A DNA stretch of 64,000 nucleotides from Candidatus Acidulodesulfobacterium acidiphilum (lineage in GTDB: Bacteria; SZUA-79; Acidulodesulfobacterales; Acidulodesulfobacteraceae), in the NCBI GenBank assembly GCA_008534395.1, contig SHMQ01000001.1:170255-234254 (forward strand). The letters run 5' to 3'. Each line of letters opens with the position of its first letter. The stretch's first letter is position 1. Below, piece by piece: positions 26,554-36,005 of the stretch. The translations under genes and the position numbers were made by a program. The notes beneath the pieces are model-generated. The model ran no database searches. It was not told the DNA's origin and worked only from the letters and a program-made list of their open reading frames with translations.

Positions 26554-27063
26554 TTGATTTCTTCGACGTATTTCGGCCTGACCTATTATTTTTATATTAA
26601 TCAGGAAAAAACGAAATATTTCTTCAGGATTTTCGCTCTGGATTTAACCTATATACAATTTTTTTTGAGCATGCAGGGCGAAGGCAGAGATGTAAGTAAG
26701 CTAACTATTCCGGAGCATGCGATTGCCGAGGTGCGAGCGGCATTAAATAGGCTTAAAGAAAAAGATATAGAAGAAATAGCTTCTTATATGTCATCGTCTT
26801 TAATAAAATTAATCGAAAAAAATAACGAGATAATGAACGAAAATCCGTTAATAAAATTATTTCAGGAATTAATGGAAGAAAAAGTTTCCGATAATATTTT
26901 TTCGGTAGATACGGTAAAAGCGGAAGAACTTATATCGGGCATAAACAACGTTGAGCTTAAAAACAATTTGACCGAGATTTTAGATAAAGCAAAAAATAAC
27001 GACGACGAGTCTAAACTTCTTTTAAACACGGTTATAGAAAAATTTTCTCTTAAAGATAAGTGA
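26554..27063 (+). CDS. Cytosolic 3' part of the same frameshifted membrane-protein gene
   Basis: 169 residues from a TTG; the open frame extends back to about 26482. It is helical and acidic (ALNRLKEKDIEEIASYMSSSLIKLIEKNN, ISGINNVELKNNLTEILDKAKNND). Nothing identifies a catalytic site. The most likely start is that of the upstream frame, so a product starting here would lack the membrane anchor. The function is unknown. Confidence 0.6.
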   Translation: MISSTYFGLTYYFYINQEKTKYFFRIFALDLTYIQFFLSMQGEGRDVSKLTIPEHAIAEVRAALNRLKEKDIEEIASYMSSSLIKLIEKNNEIMNENPLIKLFQELMEEKVSDNIFSVDTVKAEELISGINNVELKNNLTEILDKAKNNDDESKLLLNTVIEKFSLKDK

Positions 27064-27130
27064 TAAACTATAAAATTAAGATGTAATTAAAATATAAAAA
27101 ATTAAATATAAAATTTTTTTTATATTTTGC

Positions 27131-27159
27131 TTGACTATATAAAAAAATTTTTATATACT
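27131..27159 (+). promoter_or_regulatory. Sigma70-type promoter of the ArsR/efflux cluster
   Basis: TTGACT (27131-27136) and TATACT (27154-27159) are separated by 17 bases, close to the sigma70 consensus. They lie about 115 bases before the first gene of the cluster (27273). The leader between them is AT-rich, and an ArsR operator could lie there, though I cannot point to a clear one. Confidence 0.6.
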
Positions 27160-27272
27160 TAAAATATATTATGATAGTATATGTTTTAACTGTGCATGAT
27201 TAAATAATTTTTGTTTAACAAAAAATTTATTATTTTAATTTTTATTAAATTGAATTAAACGAGGAGGTATAA

Positions 27273-27623
27273 ATGTCCGGAAACAATATGGGTTCCTGCG
27301 GATGCGGGTCGGGAAAAGCTAAAAAAACTACTCCGAAAGAAGCGGTGGTTGATATAAAAAATCTTGAAAACGGCGTGCTTGTCGAGTTGAACGCGGAAGA
27401 AGTTACAAAAAGCGATATGGAAAAAAGCATAGAAAATTGCAATACAGGCAAATGCGACTGCCTTAGCGATTCGCAAAAAGCCAGAATAAAATCTATTTCT
27501 TTAAAAGAAGGAGATTTTGGAAGTCTTTCCGTTGAAATAGAAGGCGATATCGACAAGGAAGAAATAAAACAGGCCATGGAGAAAGCGGCAAAAAATCAGA
27601 AAAAAGGTTCTTGCTGCTGCTGA
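27273..27623 (+). CDS. Small Cys-rich protein, possibly metal- or metalloid-binding
   Basis: 116 residues starting MSGNNMGSCGCGSGKA, with another CNTGKCDC in the middle and CCC at the end. The two helical segments between them have charged repeats. The CxC clusters suggest thiophilic metal or As(III) binding. It is followed by an ArsR-type regulator and an export system, which fits. I do not recognise a named family. The RBS is GAGGAGGT, 5 bases from the ATG. Confidence 0.72.
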   Translation: MSGNNMGSCGCGSGKAKKTTPKEAVVDIKNLENGVLVELNAEEVTKSDMEKSIENCNTGKCDCLSDSQKARIKSISLKEGDFGSLSVEIEGDIDKEEIKQAMEKAAKNQKKGSCCC

Positions 27624-27685
27624 TATATACTGTCGATATATAATATAAATCTTAATTTAAATAAAAGATTTAAAGAAAACAAAAT

Positions 27686-28036
27686 ATGAAAGAAGCGTTA
27701 AAAATTTTAGAAAGCGAAAACGATGTTGAACCTATAGATATATCCGAAGATATATCTATAGGACGGCTTAGAGATATTTTTTACGCTTTATCGGATAAGG
27801 TTAGGCTTGAGATTATAAGCCTGTTGATAGATAACGGAGAAATGTGCGTTTGTAAATTTCAGGAAATTTTTAAAATATCACAGCCCAACCTTTCTTTTCA
27901 TCTGGGCATTCTTAGAAAGTCCGGTCTCGTTACGACCAGAAGAAAAGGCACATGGATGAATTACAGCCTTAACGGCGAAAACGAAGTTTTAAAAAATTTG
28001 CTTCCTTTAATTAAAAAGGCATCTGCCGAAAAGTAA
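27686..28036 (+). CDS. ArsR/SmtB-family transcriptional regulator
   Basis: 116 residues with the winged-helix core: DIFYALSDKVRLEIISLLIDNGEMCVCKFQEIF, ISQPNLSFHLGILRKSGLVTTRRKGTWMNYSL. The CVC pair in the alpha-3 region (MCVCKFQ) matches the As(III)/Sb(III)-binding site of the ArsR group (ELCVCDL). It would repress its own cluster and release on metalloid binding. It lies 30 bases upstream of the TolC-like gene. Confidence 0.9.
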   Translation: MKEALKILESENDVEPIDISEDISIGRLRDIFYALSDKVRLEIISLLIDNGEMCVCKFQEIFKISQPNLSFHLGILRKSGLVTTRRKGTWMNYSLNGENEVLKNLLPLIKKASAEK

Positions 28037-28066
28037 ATAAAACGGCTTATTAGGCGATAAAATAAA

Positions 28067-29527
28067 ATGAAAAAAAATATAATTGCATCCGTTTTTTTAA
28101 TAATTATTGTTTATATAATAAGCCTTGTATTGCCTTTCAACGTTTATGCTCAAACAAACAAAAAAATGTTTAAAAATAAGCATAAATATAACGGCGGCAT
28201 AAGTATGGGGCGGCAAAGGGCTCAAAACGGCGCATATACCGTAAACAGGGCCGTAAGGCAGGCGCTGAAAAACAACGATTTAATAAAAAGCGCGGTTCAA
28301 AGGGTTAAGGCGGCGCAGGCAAATTTTAACGCGGCTACCGCAGGTATGCTGCCGAAACTTTCGTTTAACTACAATGCGTCGAGAATGGAATACCAGCCGT
28401 ATCTTCAGACGTCGCACGTGCCTATCCCGACGTTTAGTAAAAGCGGCGGCAAAAACGGCTATATGTATTTTCCTCCCCGCATATATATGAATTCCGATAC
28501 TAATTTTAACTGGAGCCTTCAAATAACCCAGCCTGTTTTTACAGGTTTTGCGCTTCTCGATAAAAGAGAACTTGCAAAAATAGGCATAAATATATCGAGG
28601 GTTCAAAAACATGAAGCCGTCTTAAACGTTATAGAAGGCGTAAAATTGGCGTATTTTAACGTTTTAAGGGCGCAGGAGCAGTTAAAAGTAGCGGGCGAAC
28701 AGGTAAAATCTTTAAAATCCCACGAAATGCAGGCAAAACTCCTTTACAAACAGGGCGTAATTCCTTATAACGACCTGCTGAAATCCGAAGTCGCCCTTGC
28801 GGACGCCGTGCAGTATAAGACGTCGTCCATAGCCGCTTTAAATATTGCCGTGTCGAATTTCAATACCGTTCTCAATCAAAACATTAACGCAAAGGACGGT
28901 TTTAAAAATATACGTTACGTTAATTTTAAAAGATACCGGTTAAGCCCTCTTTTTGTTTATGCCTTAAGGCACAGACCTGGATTAAAAATATTCAGGTTTA
29001 AAATTAAGCAGGAGACGCTTAAAGAAAAGATTGCCGAGAGCAGGTATTATCCTCATGTTTCGGCTTTTGCCGCATATTCTCAGTCCGGCCAAAACTGGCT
29101 TGCTGAAAATAATGCGTTTAATAATCAGGAAAATAAGATAATAGGTTTAAGCGCTACATGGACGCTGTTTAACTGGTTTAAAACGTCGGATAATTATCAG
29201 AAAGAAAAGCATGAAAAGACTGCCTTAAAATATAGCCTTAAATCTTATATAAACGACGTCAGGCTTGAGGTTAAAAGCGATTTATTAAATCTTCGGACGG
29301 CTTTTAAAAATATTAAAGCTGCAAAATTGTCGGTAAGGCAGGCTAAAGAGAATCTTAAAATTACAAATTTGCAGTATATACAGGAAACTACCACGTCAAC
29401 CGAAGTTTTAGACGCGGAAACTTATCTTAAACATGCCCAATTAAACTATTACGATTCGCTTTACGGATACGATATATATTTAGCCAAGCTTCAAAGAGAC
29501 ATAGGGAGGAATAGATATGGAGAATAA
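28067..29527 (+). CDS. TolC-family outer membrane efflux protein
   Basis: 486 residues: signal peptide (about 1-29, cleaved near VYAQTN), then two repeats of the outer-membrane efflux protein domain with long alpha-helical hairpins (VRQALKNNDLIKSAVQRVKAAQANFNAATAGMLPKLSF; KIAESRYYPHVSAF). It forms the outer-membrane channel of the export system encoded downstream. Its stop overlaps the start of the fusion protein gene by 11 bases. Confidence 0.92.
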   Translation: MKKNIIASVFLIIIVYIISLVLPFNVYAQTNKKMFKNKHKYNGGISMGRQRAQNGAYTVNRAVRQALKNNDLIKSAVQRVKAAQANFNAATAGMLPKLSFNYNASRMEYQPYLQTSHVPIPTFSKSGGKNGYMYFPPRIYMNSDTNFNWSLQITQPVFTGFALLDKRELAKIGINISRVQKHEAVLNVIEGVKLAYFNVLRAQEQLKVAGEQVKSLKSHEMQAKLLYKQGVIPYNDLLKSEVALADAVQYKTSSIAALNIAVSNFNTVLNQNINAKDGFKNIRYVNFKRYRLSPLFVYALRHRPGLKIFRFKIKQETLKEKIAESRYYPHVSAFAAYSQSGQNWLAENNAFNNQENKIIGLSATWTLFNWFKTSDNYQKEKHEKTALKYSLKSYINDVRLEVKSDLLNLRTAFKNIKAAKLSVRQAKENLKITNLQYIQETTTSTEVLDAETYLKHAQLNYYDSLYGYDIYLAKLQRDIGRNRYGE

Positions 29528-30650
29528 AACAAATGAAGGTGCCGTAAATGCCGTTAACGCAGATAATGGCGACGATAAAAATATCGGCGGCAACGTAAAC
29601 GGCAACGGCAAAAAAAACAGAGTAAAAAAGAAATACGTTTTAATAGCAATAATCGTAGTTTTAGTTATCGGGACGATTTTTGAACTTCATAATATCGAAT
29701 TTTCATTCTCCCACGTTACGACAAGCGACGCTTTCGTGGACGGAAGCAGCGCTATAGTGCCTGTTGCTCCTCAGGTCAAGGGTAAAGTCGTAGAAGTATA
29801 CGTCAAAGAAAATCAGTTCGTAAAAAAAGGACAGCCGCTTTTTAAAATAGACCAATCCGATTATATTCAGGACGTAAACAGGTCGCTCGCCGGTTTTAAA
29901 GCCAGCAAAAAACAGATAAAACAGATATCGATTTCTATTTTAGTCCAGAACAGCGCTCTTGCAAAAGCAAGATATCAGCTTAAAGCCGACGAAGCTTTAG
30001 AAAAATTAGACCGTCAGAATTATATAAGATACAGAAATCTTTATGAAGGAAAGGCCGCTTCAAAACTTATGTTCGATGAAATGGCTACAAAATACAAGAT
30101 GACTTTGGCAAAAGTCGGCGCAGACGAAGCGAATCTGACACAGATTGCCGCAAGCATAGCGGAATTAAGGACGGCTTTAAAATCAAGGGTTTTCTTTGCA
30201 AAGACGGCGCGCGCCGCCTATAAAATAGCCCAAATTAATCTGCACAGAACGATAGTTTATGCGCCATGCAACGGATATGTGACGAAAAAGAACGTAAACG
30301 TTGGAAGTTACGTTATGCCCGGCATTCCTTACCTTAATGTAGTCAATCTTCGCAAAGTCTGGATAGTGGCTAATTTTAAAGAGTCGGACATTGATAATAT
30401 AAAAATAGGCGCGCCGGTTATTATAACAGTCGATGCTTATCCGGGCGTTACTTTTCACGGGACGGTATCAAGTTTTCAATCGGGAACCGGTTCGGTTTTT
30501 AGCCTTCTTCCGCCGGAAAATGCGACAGGAAACTATATAAAAGTAGTGCAGAGGGTTCCCGTAAAAATTAATTTAAACAAAGAATTTTACTCTAAGACCC
30601 CTCTTTATCCCGGGCTATCGGTAGAACCGTTCGTTAAAATAGAAAAATAA
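29517..30650 (+). CDS. emrA: HlyD/EmrA-family membrane fusion protein
   Basis: 377 residues: disordered N-terminus, one membrane anchor (about residues 38-58, KYVLIAIIVVLVIGTIF), biotinyl-lipoyl-like halves (SAIVPVAPQVKGKVVEVYVKENQFVKKGQPLFKID and HRTIVYAPCNGYVTKKNVNVGSYV), a coiled hairpin between them, and beta-barrel strands. It bridges the inner-membrane pump and the TolC channel. The RBS GGGAGGA is inside the upstream gene. Confidence 0.92.
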   Translation: MENKTNEGAVNAVNADNGDDKNIGGNVNGNGKKNRVKKKYVLIAIIVVLVIGTIFELHNIEFSFSHVTTSDAFVDGSSAIVPVAPQVKGKVVEVYVKENQFVKKGQPLFKIDQSDYIQDVNRSLAGFKASKKQIKQISISILVQNSALAKARYQLKADEALEKLDRQNYIRYRNLYEGKAASKLMFDEMATKYKMTLAKVGADEANLTQIAASIAELRTALKSRVFFAKTARAAYKIAQINLHRTIVYAPCNGYVTKKNVNVGSYVMPGIPYLNVVNLRKVWIVANFKESDIDNIKIGAPVIITVDAYPGVTFHGTVSSFQSGTGSVFSLLPPENATGNYIKVVQRVPVKINLNKEFYSKTPLYPGLSVEPFVKIEK

Positions 30651-30662
30651 ACTCTTTATTAA

Positions 30663-30772
30663 CATTATGGAAAAGGTGTCAGATTAATTTTCCGGAAACA
30701 AATTTTCTGTTAATCGACTGTTTAGTATGCGGAAAATAAAATCTGACACCTTTTCCACCTTTTCCATAATGA
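30663..30772. mobile_element. Inverted-repeat element between emrA- and emrB-like genes
   Basis: TTATGGAAAAGGTGTCAGAT at the left reappears in inverse form at the right as ATCTGACACCTTTTCC and, after a 3-base step, CCTTTTCCATAA. The 110-base element fills the gap between two genes of one operon. The AAAGGTGTCAGATT core also occurs at 61511-61524. It resembles REP/MITE-like palindromic elements. It may also act as an mRNA hairpin that modulates the pump gene. Confidence 0.65.
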
Positions 30773-30784
30773 TGGATTTAGATT

Positions 30785-32338
30785 ATGAACATGAATTTAA
30801 AAAATAAATGGCTGATAGTTTTAGCGGTAATTCCAAGCACTACGCTATACAGTATGGATATGAGCGTAGTAAACGTCGCCCTGCCCTATATACAGGGCGC
30901 AATGGATGCCTCGATAGAGCAGGTTACATGGGTTGTTACGGGTTATATGCTTTCCGGCGTTATTCTAATGCCTTTGGTAAGTTTTTTTAGTTCGCGTTTC
31001 GGCAGGAAAAATTATTACATATCTTCCGTTTTTTTATTTACGGTAAGTTCCGCTTTGTGCGGTCTTTCATGGAATTTAGACTCCATAGTTCTTTTCCGCC
31101 TCCTGCAGGGCGTAGGCGGCGGAGCCCTTATACCTTTGTCGCAGACCTACCTTGCCGAAAATTTTGAAAAAAAAGAACAGGGTAAGGCTATGGCGATATT
31201 CAGCCTTGCGATAGTTTTAGGCCCTGCAATCGGCCCTTATATCGGAGGCTGGATAGTAACGAATTATTCCTGGCCGTGGGTATTTTACGTTAATCTTCCC
31301 ATAGGACTTTTAAACCTTATACTTATTTATTTAATAATCGAAGACCATCCTTTAATGAAGAGGATAAAAGGAAACGTAGATTGGCTCGGCATAATTTTTT
31401 TAACCGTAGGACTCGGGGCAATGCAGATTGTTTTAACGGACGGTCAGTATAAAAACTGGTTTTCTTCAAGCTATATAGTGAATCTAACAATTATATCGGC
31501 AGTTGCTTCGGTACTTTTCGTTATAACTGAACTCATAGTGGAAAATCCGGCGGTTAACATTAAAGTTTTAAAAGATATAAATTTATCGGCTAATTCTTTT
31601 TTGTCTATGGTTTTTAGCCTCGGAATATTCGGAAGCCTGTTTCTTCTGCCTATGTTTTTGCAAAAAATAATGGGGTATTCAGCATACGATGCAGGTATTG
31701 CTATAATGTCGAGGGGTCTTGCTATGGTTATAAGCATGCCGCTTGCAGGCAGGCTGTTTAATAAAGTAGGGCCAAAAATTTTAGTTTTTATAGGATTTAT
31801 TTTATCTATTATATCTTCGATTCAGATAGGCTCAATGAGTCTTAATATGGGTTTTTGGGATGTTTTTTGGCCTCAGTTTACGCAGGGTTTAGGCTTCGGA
31901 TTGATAATAGTTTCCCTTATGACATCTTCTTTGATTACGCTTGAAAATAAATATAAAATAGACGGAGCAGGTTTGTTTAATCTGATTAGGCAGGTTGCCG
32001 GTTCGATAGGTATAGCTATACTGGCTACGATGATAGATAATAATACCCAGATGGCGCATTCCGTTCTCGTACAAAATATAAGCGACAATACGCAGACGAT
32101 GTTATCCTTAAGGAGAGCCGCTCAAATTACGCATTCTTTTGTGTTTTATCCTCCCGTCAAAAAGGTTCTTGCATTAATTAACGGTATGGTAACTCAGCAA
32201 TCTACGATGATTGCTTTTAATATGGCATTTATATTTATGGCGGTATGTTTTGTCGTGTCTATGCCGGTTATTTTCCTGCTTAAGGGTTCAAAAAGCGCAA
32301 AAGACAAAAACGGCTCCTCCTCTATTACCCCTGAATGA
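30785..32338 (+). CDS. emrB: EmrB/QacA-type MFS drug exporter (DHA2 family)
   Basis: 517 residues with 14 predicted membrane segments. Motifs include the TM1 MDMSVVNVALPYIQGAM (motif D1 LDxTIVNVALP-like), the loop 2-3 SSRFGRKNYY (motif A) and the TM5 GPAIGPYIGGWIVTNYSWPWVFYVNLPIGL (motif C). It works with EmrA and TolC to export drugs or toxic compounds. It is the last gene of the ArsR-linked cluster, so the substrate may include thiol conjugates or metalloid-related stress compounds (inference). Confidence 0.93.
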   Translation: MNMNLKNKWLIVLAVIPSTTLYSMDMSVVNVALPYIQGAMDASIEQVTWVVTGYMLSGVILMPLVSFFSSRFGRKNYYISSVFLFTVSSALCGLSWNLDSIVLFRLLQGVGGGALIPLSQTYLAENFEKKEQGKAMAIFSLAIVLGPAIGPYIGGWIVTNYSWPWVFYVNLPIGLLNLILIYLIIEDHPLMKRIKGNVDWLGIIFLTVGLGAMQIVLTDGQYKNWFSSSYIVNLTIISAVASVLFVITELIVENPAVNIKVLKDINLSANSFLSMVFSLGIFGSLFLLPMFLQKIMGYSAYDAGIAIMSRGLAMVISMPLAGRLFNKVGPKILVFIGFILSIISSIQIGSMSLNMGFWDVFWPQFTQGLGFGLIIVSLMTSSLITLENKYKIDGAGLFNLIRQVAGSIGIAILATMIDNNTQMAHSVLVQNISDNTQTMLSLRRAAQITHSFVFYPPVKKVLALINGMVTQQSTMIAFNMAFIFMAVCFVVSMPVIFLLKGSKSAKDKNGSSSITPE

Positions 32339-32456
32339 TATAAGTATTTCCAGCAAATCCGTTTCAAACTTTCAAACTTAAAATTAATATTGTATAATAT
32401 ATAAATGTCCGTAAATTTATTGCGGAATTAACTAAATATATATATAAAATATTTTT

Positions 32457-34844
32457 ATGAAAACTAAAGACGAAAAAAAAGCTAAAGAGGTAAACTCGGG
32501 CAAACCAAAAACCAAGAAAAAAAAATTAACTAAGATAATTATTTCGGCTATACTGATTATAATTTTTGCACCGGTCGTTATTCTTACCGTATTATATTTT
32601 ATTCTTGCTTCTACCGTTCCAAGTATTAATACTTTGAAAGACTATCATCCGCAGGAAGTAAATTACGTATATTCGGCAAGCGGCAAATTGGTAGGTTATC
32701 TCGGTTCAGTCAACAGAGAGGTAGTACCTTTTTCCGAAATTCCTTTGCAGGTAAGGGAGGCTTTTCTAGCGGCGGAAGACAAAAATTTTTATAATCAGGG
32801 GCCGCTTGATTATAAAGCAATAACGAGGGCTTTTTTCGTTAATCTTTTTGCCGGACATATTGTGGAGGGCGGTTCAACTATAACCCAGCAGGTAGCAAAA
32901 ACTATCCTTATTCCTTATCAAAGAACGTATATTTGGAAATTGAGGGAGGCTATTTTAGCATATAGGGTTGCGGATAATTTATCTAAAAACGAAATATTAA
33001 ATATATACCTTAATCAGATTTATTTGGGCAATAATGCTTATGGCATACAGGCGGCTTCGCTGACTTACTTCGGCGTACCCGTATGGAAACTTACCCTGCC
33101 GGAAGCTGCTATGCTAGGCGGATTGCCGCAGGCCCCCTCTTTTTTAGATCCGTATATTCATTATAAAGATGCTAAAAGAAGGCAGAAATATGTTTTATTT
33201 CAGATGGCTAACGACGGATTTATAACGAAAGCTCAGGCCGAAAAAGCTTATAAAACAAAGCTTGTTTTTAGCAATTTTTTTAAATATTACGGCGTAGCGC
33301 CGTATTATCTTGCTTTTATTAAGCAGGAAATTATAAGCAAATACGGCAAACAGGTTTATAAAGAAGGCGGCTTAAAAATATACGCGGCGTTAAGCGCAAG
33401 GGCGCAGACGTATGCAGATAAAGCGGTTAAAAGAGGGTTAATCAAACTTACCCACGAATACGGCTACACCGGACCTTTACATAAATATTCTTACGGCGAA
33501 ATGCTTAATAAGATAAAAAACGAAAAAAACCGTATTAAATATTTGTATAAAGGCGATTTGTATAAAGGTTTTGTTACGGCTATTTCTAAAAACGGTCAAG
33601 TAGCTTACGTAGCCTTAGGAAAATTTAAAGGAATACTGCCTGTATCCAATATGAGATGGGCATCCCATTTTCAAAGATACGTGTATTTTGCATACAGGAC
33701 TATTAATAACGTTAACCAGGCTTTAAAACCGGGTTACGAAATATTAGTCAAATTTGACGGATGGAATAAAGATCATATACCGGTTTTTTCTTTGGAAGAA
33801 AAAGACGTTATAGAGGGAGCATTAGTTTCGTTAGACCCTAAAAACGGTTTCGTTAGGGCAATGGTAGGAGGAATAAGTTTTCGCCAAACTCAGTTTAACA
33901 GTGCGCTTTACGCAAAAAGACAGACCGGTTCGGCTTTTAAGCCAATAGTTTATTCCGAAGCTCTTACGGAAGGTTATACACCTTCATCTATTATAAATAA
34001 TACCCCCGTAATATACCCTACCGGAGTACCAGGAAAATATTACAAACCGCACAATTTTTCGAGAAGATTTACAGGTCCTACTACGCTTCTTATCGGGCTG
34101 GCGCATTCTATAGACGTGGTGGCGGTCAAACTGCTTAAAAAAGTAGGAATTGAGAAAGTCGTGCATCTTGCCAATGAAATGGGCATTCATCATGTAGTCA
34201 GGAACTTAACTATGGCTCTCGGCTCTTCAAGCGTCCGTCTTATAGACTTGACGGACGCATATACTTCTTTTGCAAACGGCGGAAAAGAATGCAAACCTGT
34301 TTTTATAATTAAAATATTAACGCCGAACGGAAAAGAGCTTTATCATTATAAACCTGAATGCAAGCAGGTTTTATCGCCTCAAGTTGCTTATGTATTGACT
34401 AATATGCTGGAAAGAGTCATAACTAACGGGACTGGAGTTACTATTGGAAATATTCGGAAAATTACGCCTTACGTGGCAGGCAAAACCGGCTCTTCAAGCC
34501 AGTATAGGGACGGAGTGTTTATGGGATATACTTCTTCTTTAGTTACGGGAGTCTGGACGGGTTTAGACGATTTTCATTCTATGGGCAGGTTTATGGTAGG
34601 AGCTATAACTGCGGCGCCTATATGGTACTCTTATATGTCCAAATCGCTTCTTATTTTTCGTCCTCAGGCATTTTCTATACCTAAAGGAATAGTTTTTGCA
34701 GAGATTAATCCATATACGGGTTTAATAGCGAATTCAAGTTATAAAGATCCTGTACTGATGCCTTATATTAAAGGCACCGAGCCTACTGAAACCGTAAAGA
34801 AGAAAAAGATTAAAAATCCGCAGTCGTTTTTCGGATTATTTTAA
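32457..34844 (+). CDS. mrcA: Class A penicillin-binding protein (PBP1A-type)
   Basis: 795 residues: cytoplasmic basic tail, one membrane anchor (about 25-50), a GT51 glycosyltransferase with Glu107 in AAEDKNF, GGSTITQQVAK and KNEILNIYLNQIYLG. An OB-like linker precedes the transpeptidase with Ser492 in TGSAFKP, and KTGSSS near the end. It polymerises and cross-links peptidoglycan at the periplasmic face. The usual EDxxFxxHxG motif reads EDKNFYNQGPLD, a mild variation. A promoter with TATAAT about 60 bases upstream is likely. Confidence 0.94.
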   Translation: MKTKDEKKAKEVNSGKPKTKKKKLTKIIISAILIIIFAPVVILTVLYFILASTVPSINTLKDYHPQEVNYVYSASGKLVGYLGSVNREVVPFSEIPLQVREAFLAAEDKNFYNQGPLDYKAITRAFFVNLFAGHIVEGGSTITQQVAKTILIPYQRTYIWKLREAILAYRVADNLSKNEILNIYLNQIYLGNNAYGIQAASLTYFGVPVWKLTLPEAAMLGGLPQAPSFLDPYIHYKDAKRRQKYVLFQMANDGFITKAQAEKAYKTKLVFSNFFKYYGVAPYYLAFIKQEIISKYGKQVYKEGGLKIYAALSARAQTYADKAVKRGLIKLTHEYGYTGPLHKYSYGEMLNKIKNEKNRIKYLYKGDLYKGFVTAISKNGQVAYVALGKFKGILPVSNMRWASHFQRYVYFAYRTINNVNQALKPGYEILVKFDGWNKDHIPVFSLEEKDVIEGALVSLDPKNGFVRAMVGGISFRQTQFNSALYAKRQTGSAFKPIVYSEALTEGYTPSSIINNTPVIYPTGVPGKYYKPHNFSRRFTGPTTLLIGLAHSIDVVAVKLLKKVGIEKVVHLANEMGIHHVVRNLTMALGSSSVRLIDLTDAYTSFANGGKECKPVFIIKILTPNGKELYHYKPECKQVLSPQVAYVLTNMLERVITNGTGVTIGNIRKITPYVAGKTGSSSQYRDGVFMGYTSSLVTGVWTGLDDFHSMGRFMVGAITAAPIWYSYMSKSLLIFRPQAFSIPKGIVFAEINPYTGLIANSSYKDPVLMPYIKGTEPTETVKKKKIKNPQSFFGLF

Positions 34845-34879
34845 TTAACGCATAATAATTTTTATAAAATATACCGCTA

Positions 34880-35932
34880 ATGTATAAATTTAATAATTTA
34901 GTTGACGGATACGGCAGAAGATTAACGTATCTTAGAATAAGCGTTACCGACAGGTGCAATTTAAGATGCGTTTACTGCATGCCTGAATCCGGCGTTTCCA
35001 TTATAAAACACGAAGATATTATTTCATACGAAGATATCTTAAGGTTAGTGCGCATTCTTTCAATACACGGCTTAAACAAAGTCAGGATCACGGGGGGAGA
35101 ACCTTTGGCTAGAAAAGGCCTAATCGGTTTTGTGCAAAAACTTTCGGAAATAAAAGATATAAACAATATTTCTATGACGACTAACGGCATTCTTTTAGAT
35201 AAATATGCCCACGGTCTATTCGATGCGGGATTAAAAAGAATCAATATAAGCTTAGATTCTTTAAACGAAGAAAAGTTCAAAAAAATTACAAGAACCGGCA
35301 GACTTGAAACCGTCTTGAAGAACATAGAGCTTGCAAAAAAAATAGGCTATAATCCGATTAAAATCAATACTGTTTTAATAAGAGGAATCAACGACGACGA
35401 AATTATAGATTTCGTAAATTTTGCAAGAAAATTTGAACTTAATTTAAGATTTATAGAATATATGCCAATCGGAGGCAATATAGCGGATGCAGTGTCGTCG
35501 CAAGAGATAGAAGAAAAAATAAAATTAGAGTTTGATGATTTTAAGCCTAAGAAATCAAAAATAAAATATAATAACGTATCGGACGAAAATGTTTACGACA
35601 ATAAATTAAGCGTTTACGATGGAGTAAGCAGGATTTTCGGTTTTGACGATAATGATGCGGTTATAGGTTTTATAAGTCCTATGTCCGAGCATTTTTGCGG
35701 CGATTGCAACAGGCTAAGGCTGACTGCCTCGGGAAATCTCAGGCTGTGTCTTTTTTATGACGAGGAGTACAATATTAAAGATATTTTAAAAGAGAGCGAC
35801 GACGAAATTGTTTTCGAAAAAATTTCTAATATAGTTAAGTTAAAACATTTTAAGCATAACTTTAAAGAAAAAACGGAAAAAAAAGGAGATATTTCTTGGG
35901 CAAACGATTTTATGAACTCAATCGGCGGATAA
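34880..35932 (+). CDS. moaA: GTP 3',8-cyclase MoaA (molybdenum cofactor biosynthesis)
   Basis: 350 residues. The radical SAM cluster CNLRCVYC is preceded by ISVTDR; further motifs are ITGGEP, TTNGILL and SLDSL. The C-terminal second [4Fe-4S] site shows CGDCNRLRLTASGNLRLC, and the protein ends in SIGG, the conserved C-terminal GG. It converts GTP to 3',8-cyclo-dihydro-GTP. The usual GPARY segment is replaced by a longer, charged insert. Substrate enzymes needing Moco include the protein at 13228. Confidence 0.95.
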   Translation: MYKFNNLVDGYGRRLTYLRISVTDRCNLRCVYCMPESGVSIIKHEDIISYEDILRLVRILSIHGLNKVRITGGEPLARKGLIGFVQKLSEIKDINNISMTTNGILLDKYAHGLFDAGLKRINISLDSLNEEKFKKITRTGRLETVLKNIELAKKIGYNPIKINTVLIRGINDDEIIDFVNFARKFELNLRFIEYMPIGGNIADAVSSQEIEEKIKLEFDDFKPKKSKIKYNNVSDENVYDNKLSVYDGVSRIFGFDDNDAVIGFISPMSEHFCGDCNRLRLTASGNLRLCLFYDEEYNIKDILKESDDEIVFEKISNIVKLKHFKHNFKEKTEKKGDISWANDFMNSIGG

Positions 35933-36005
35933 TAATCAATTTGTGACGAGGACAGAATTGCATTCTACCCCGTATTTAAATAAATAAATACAAAGGAGAA
36001 AAATT

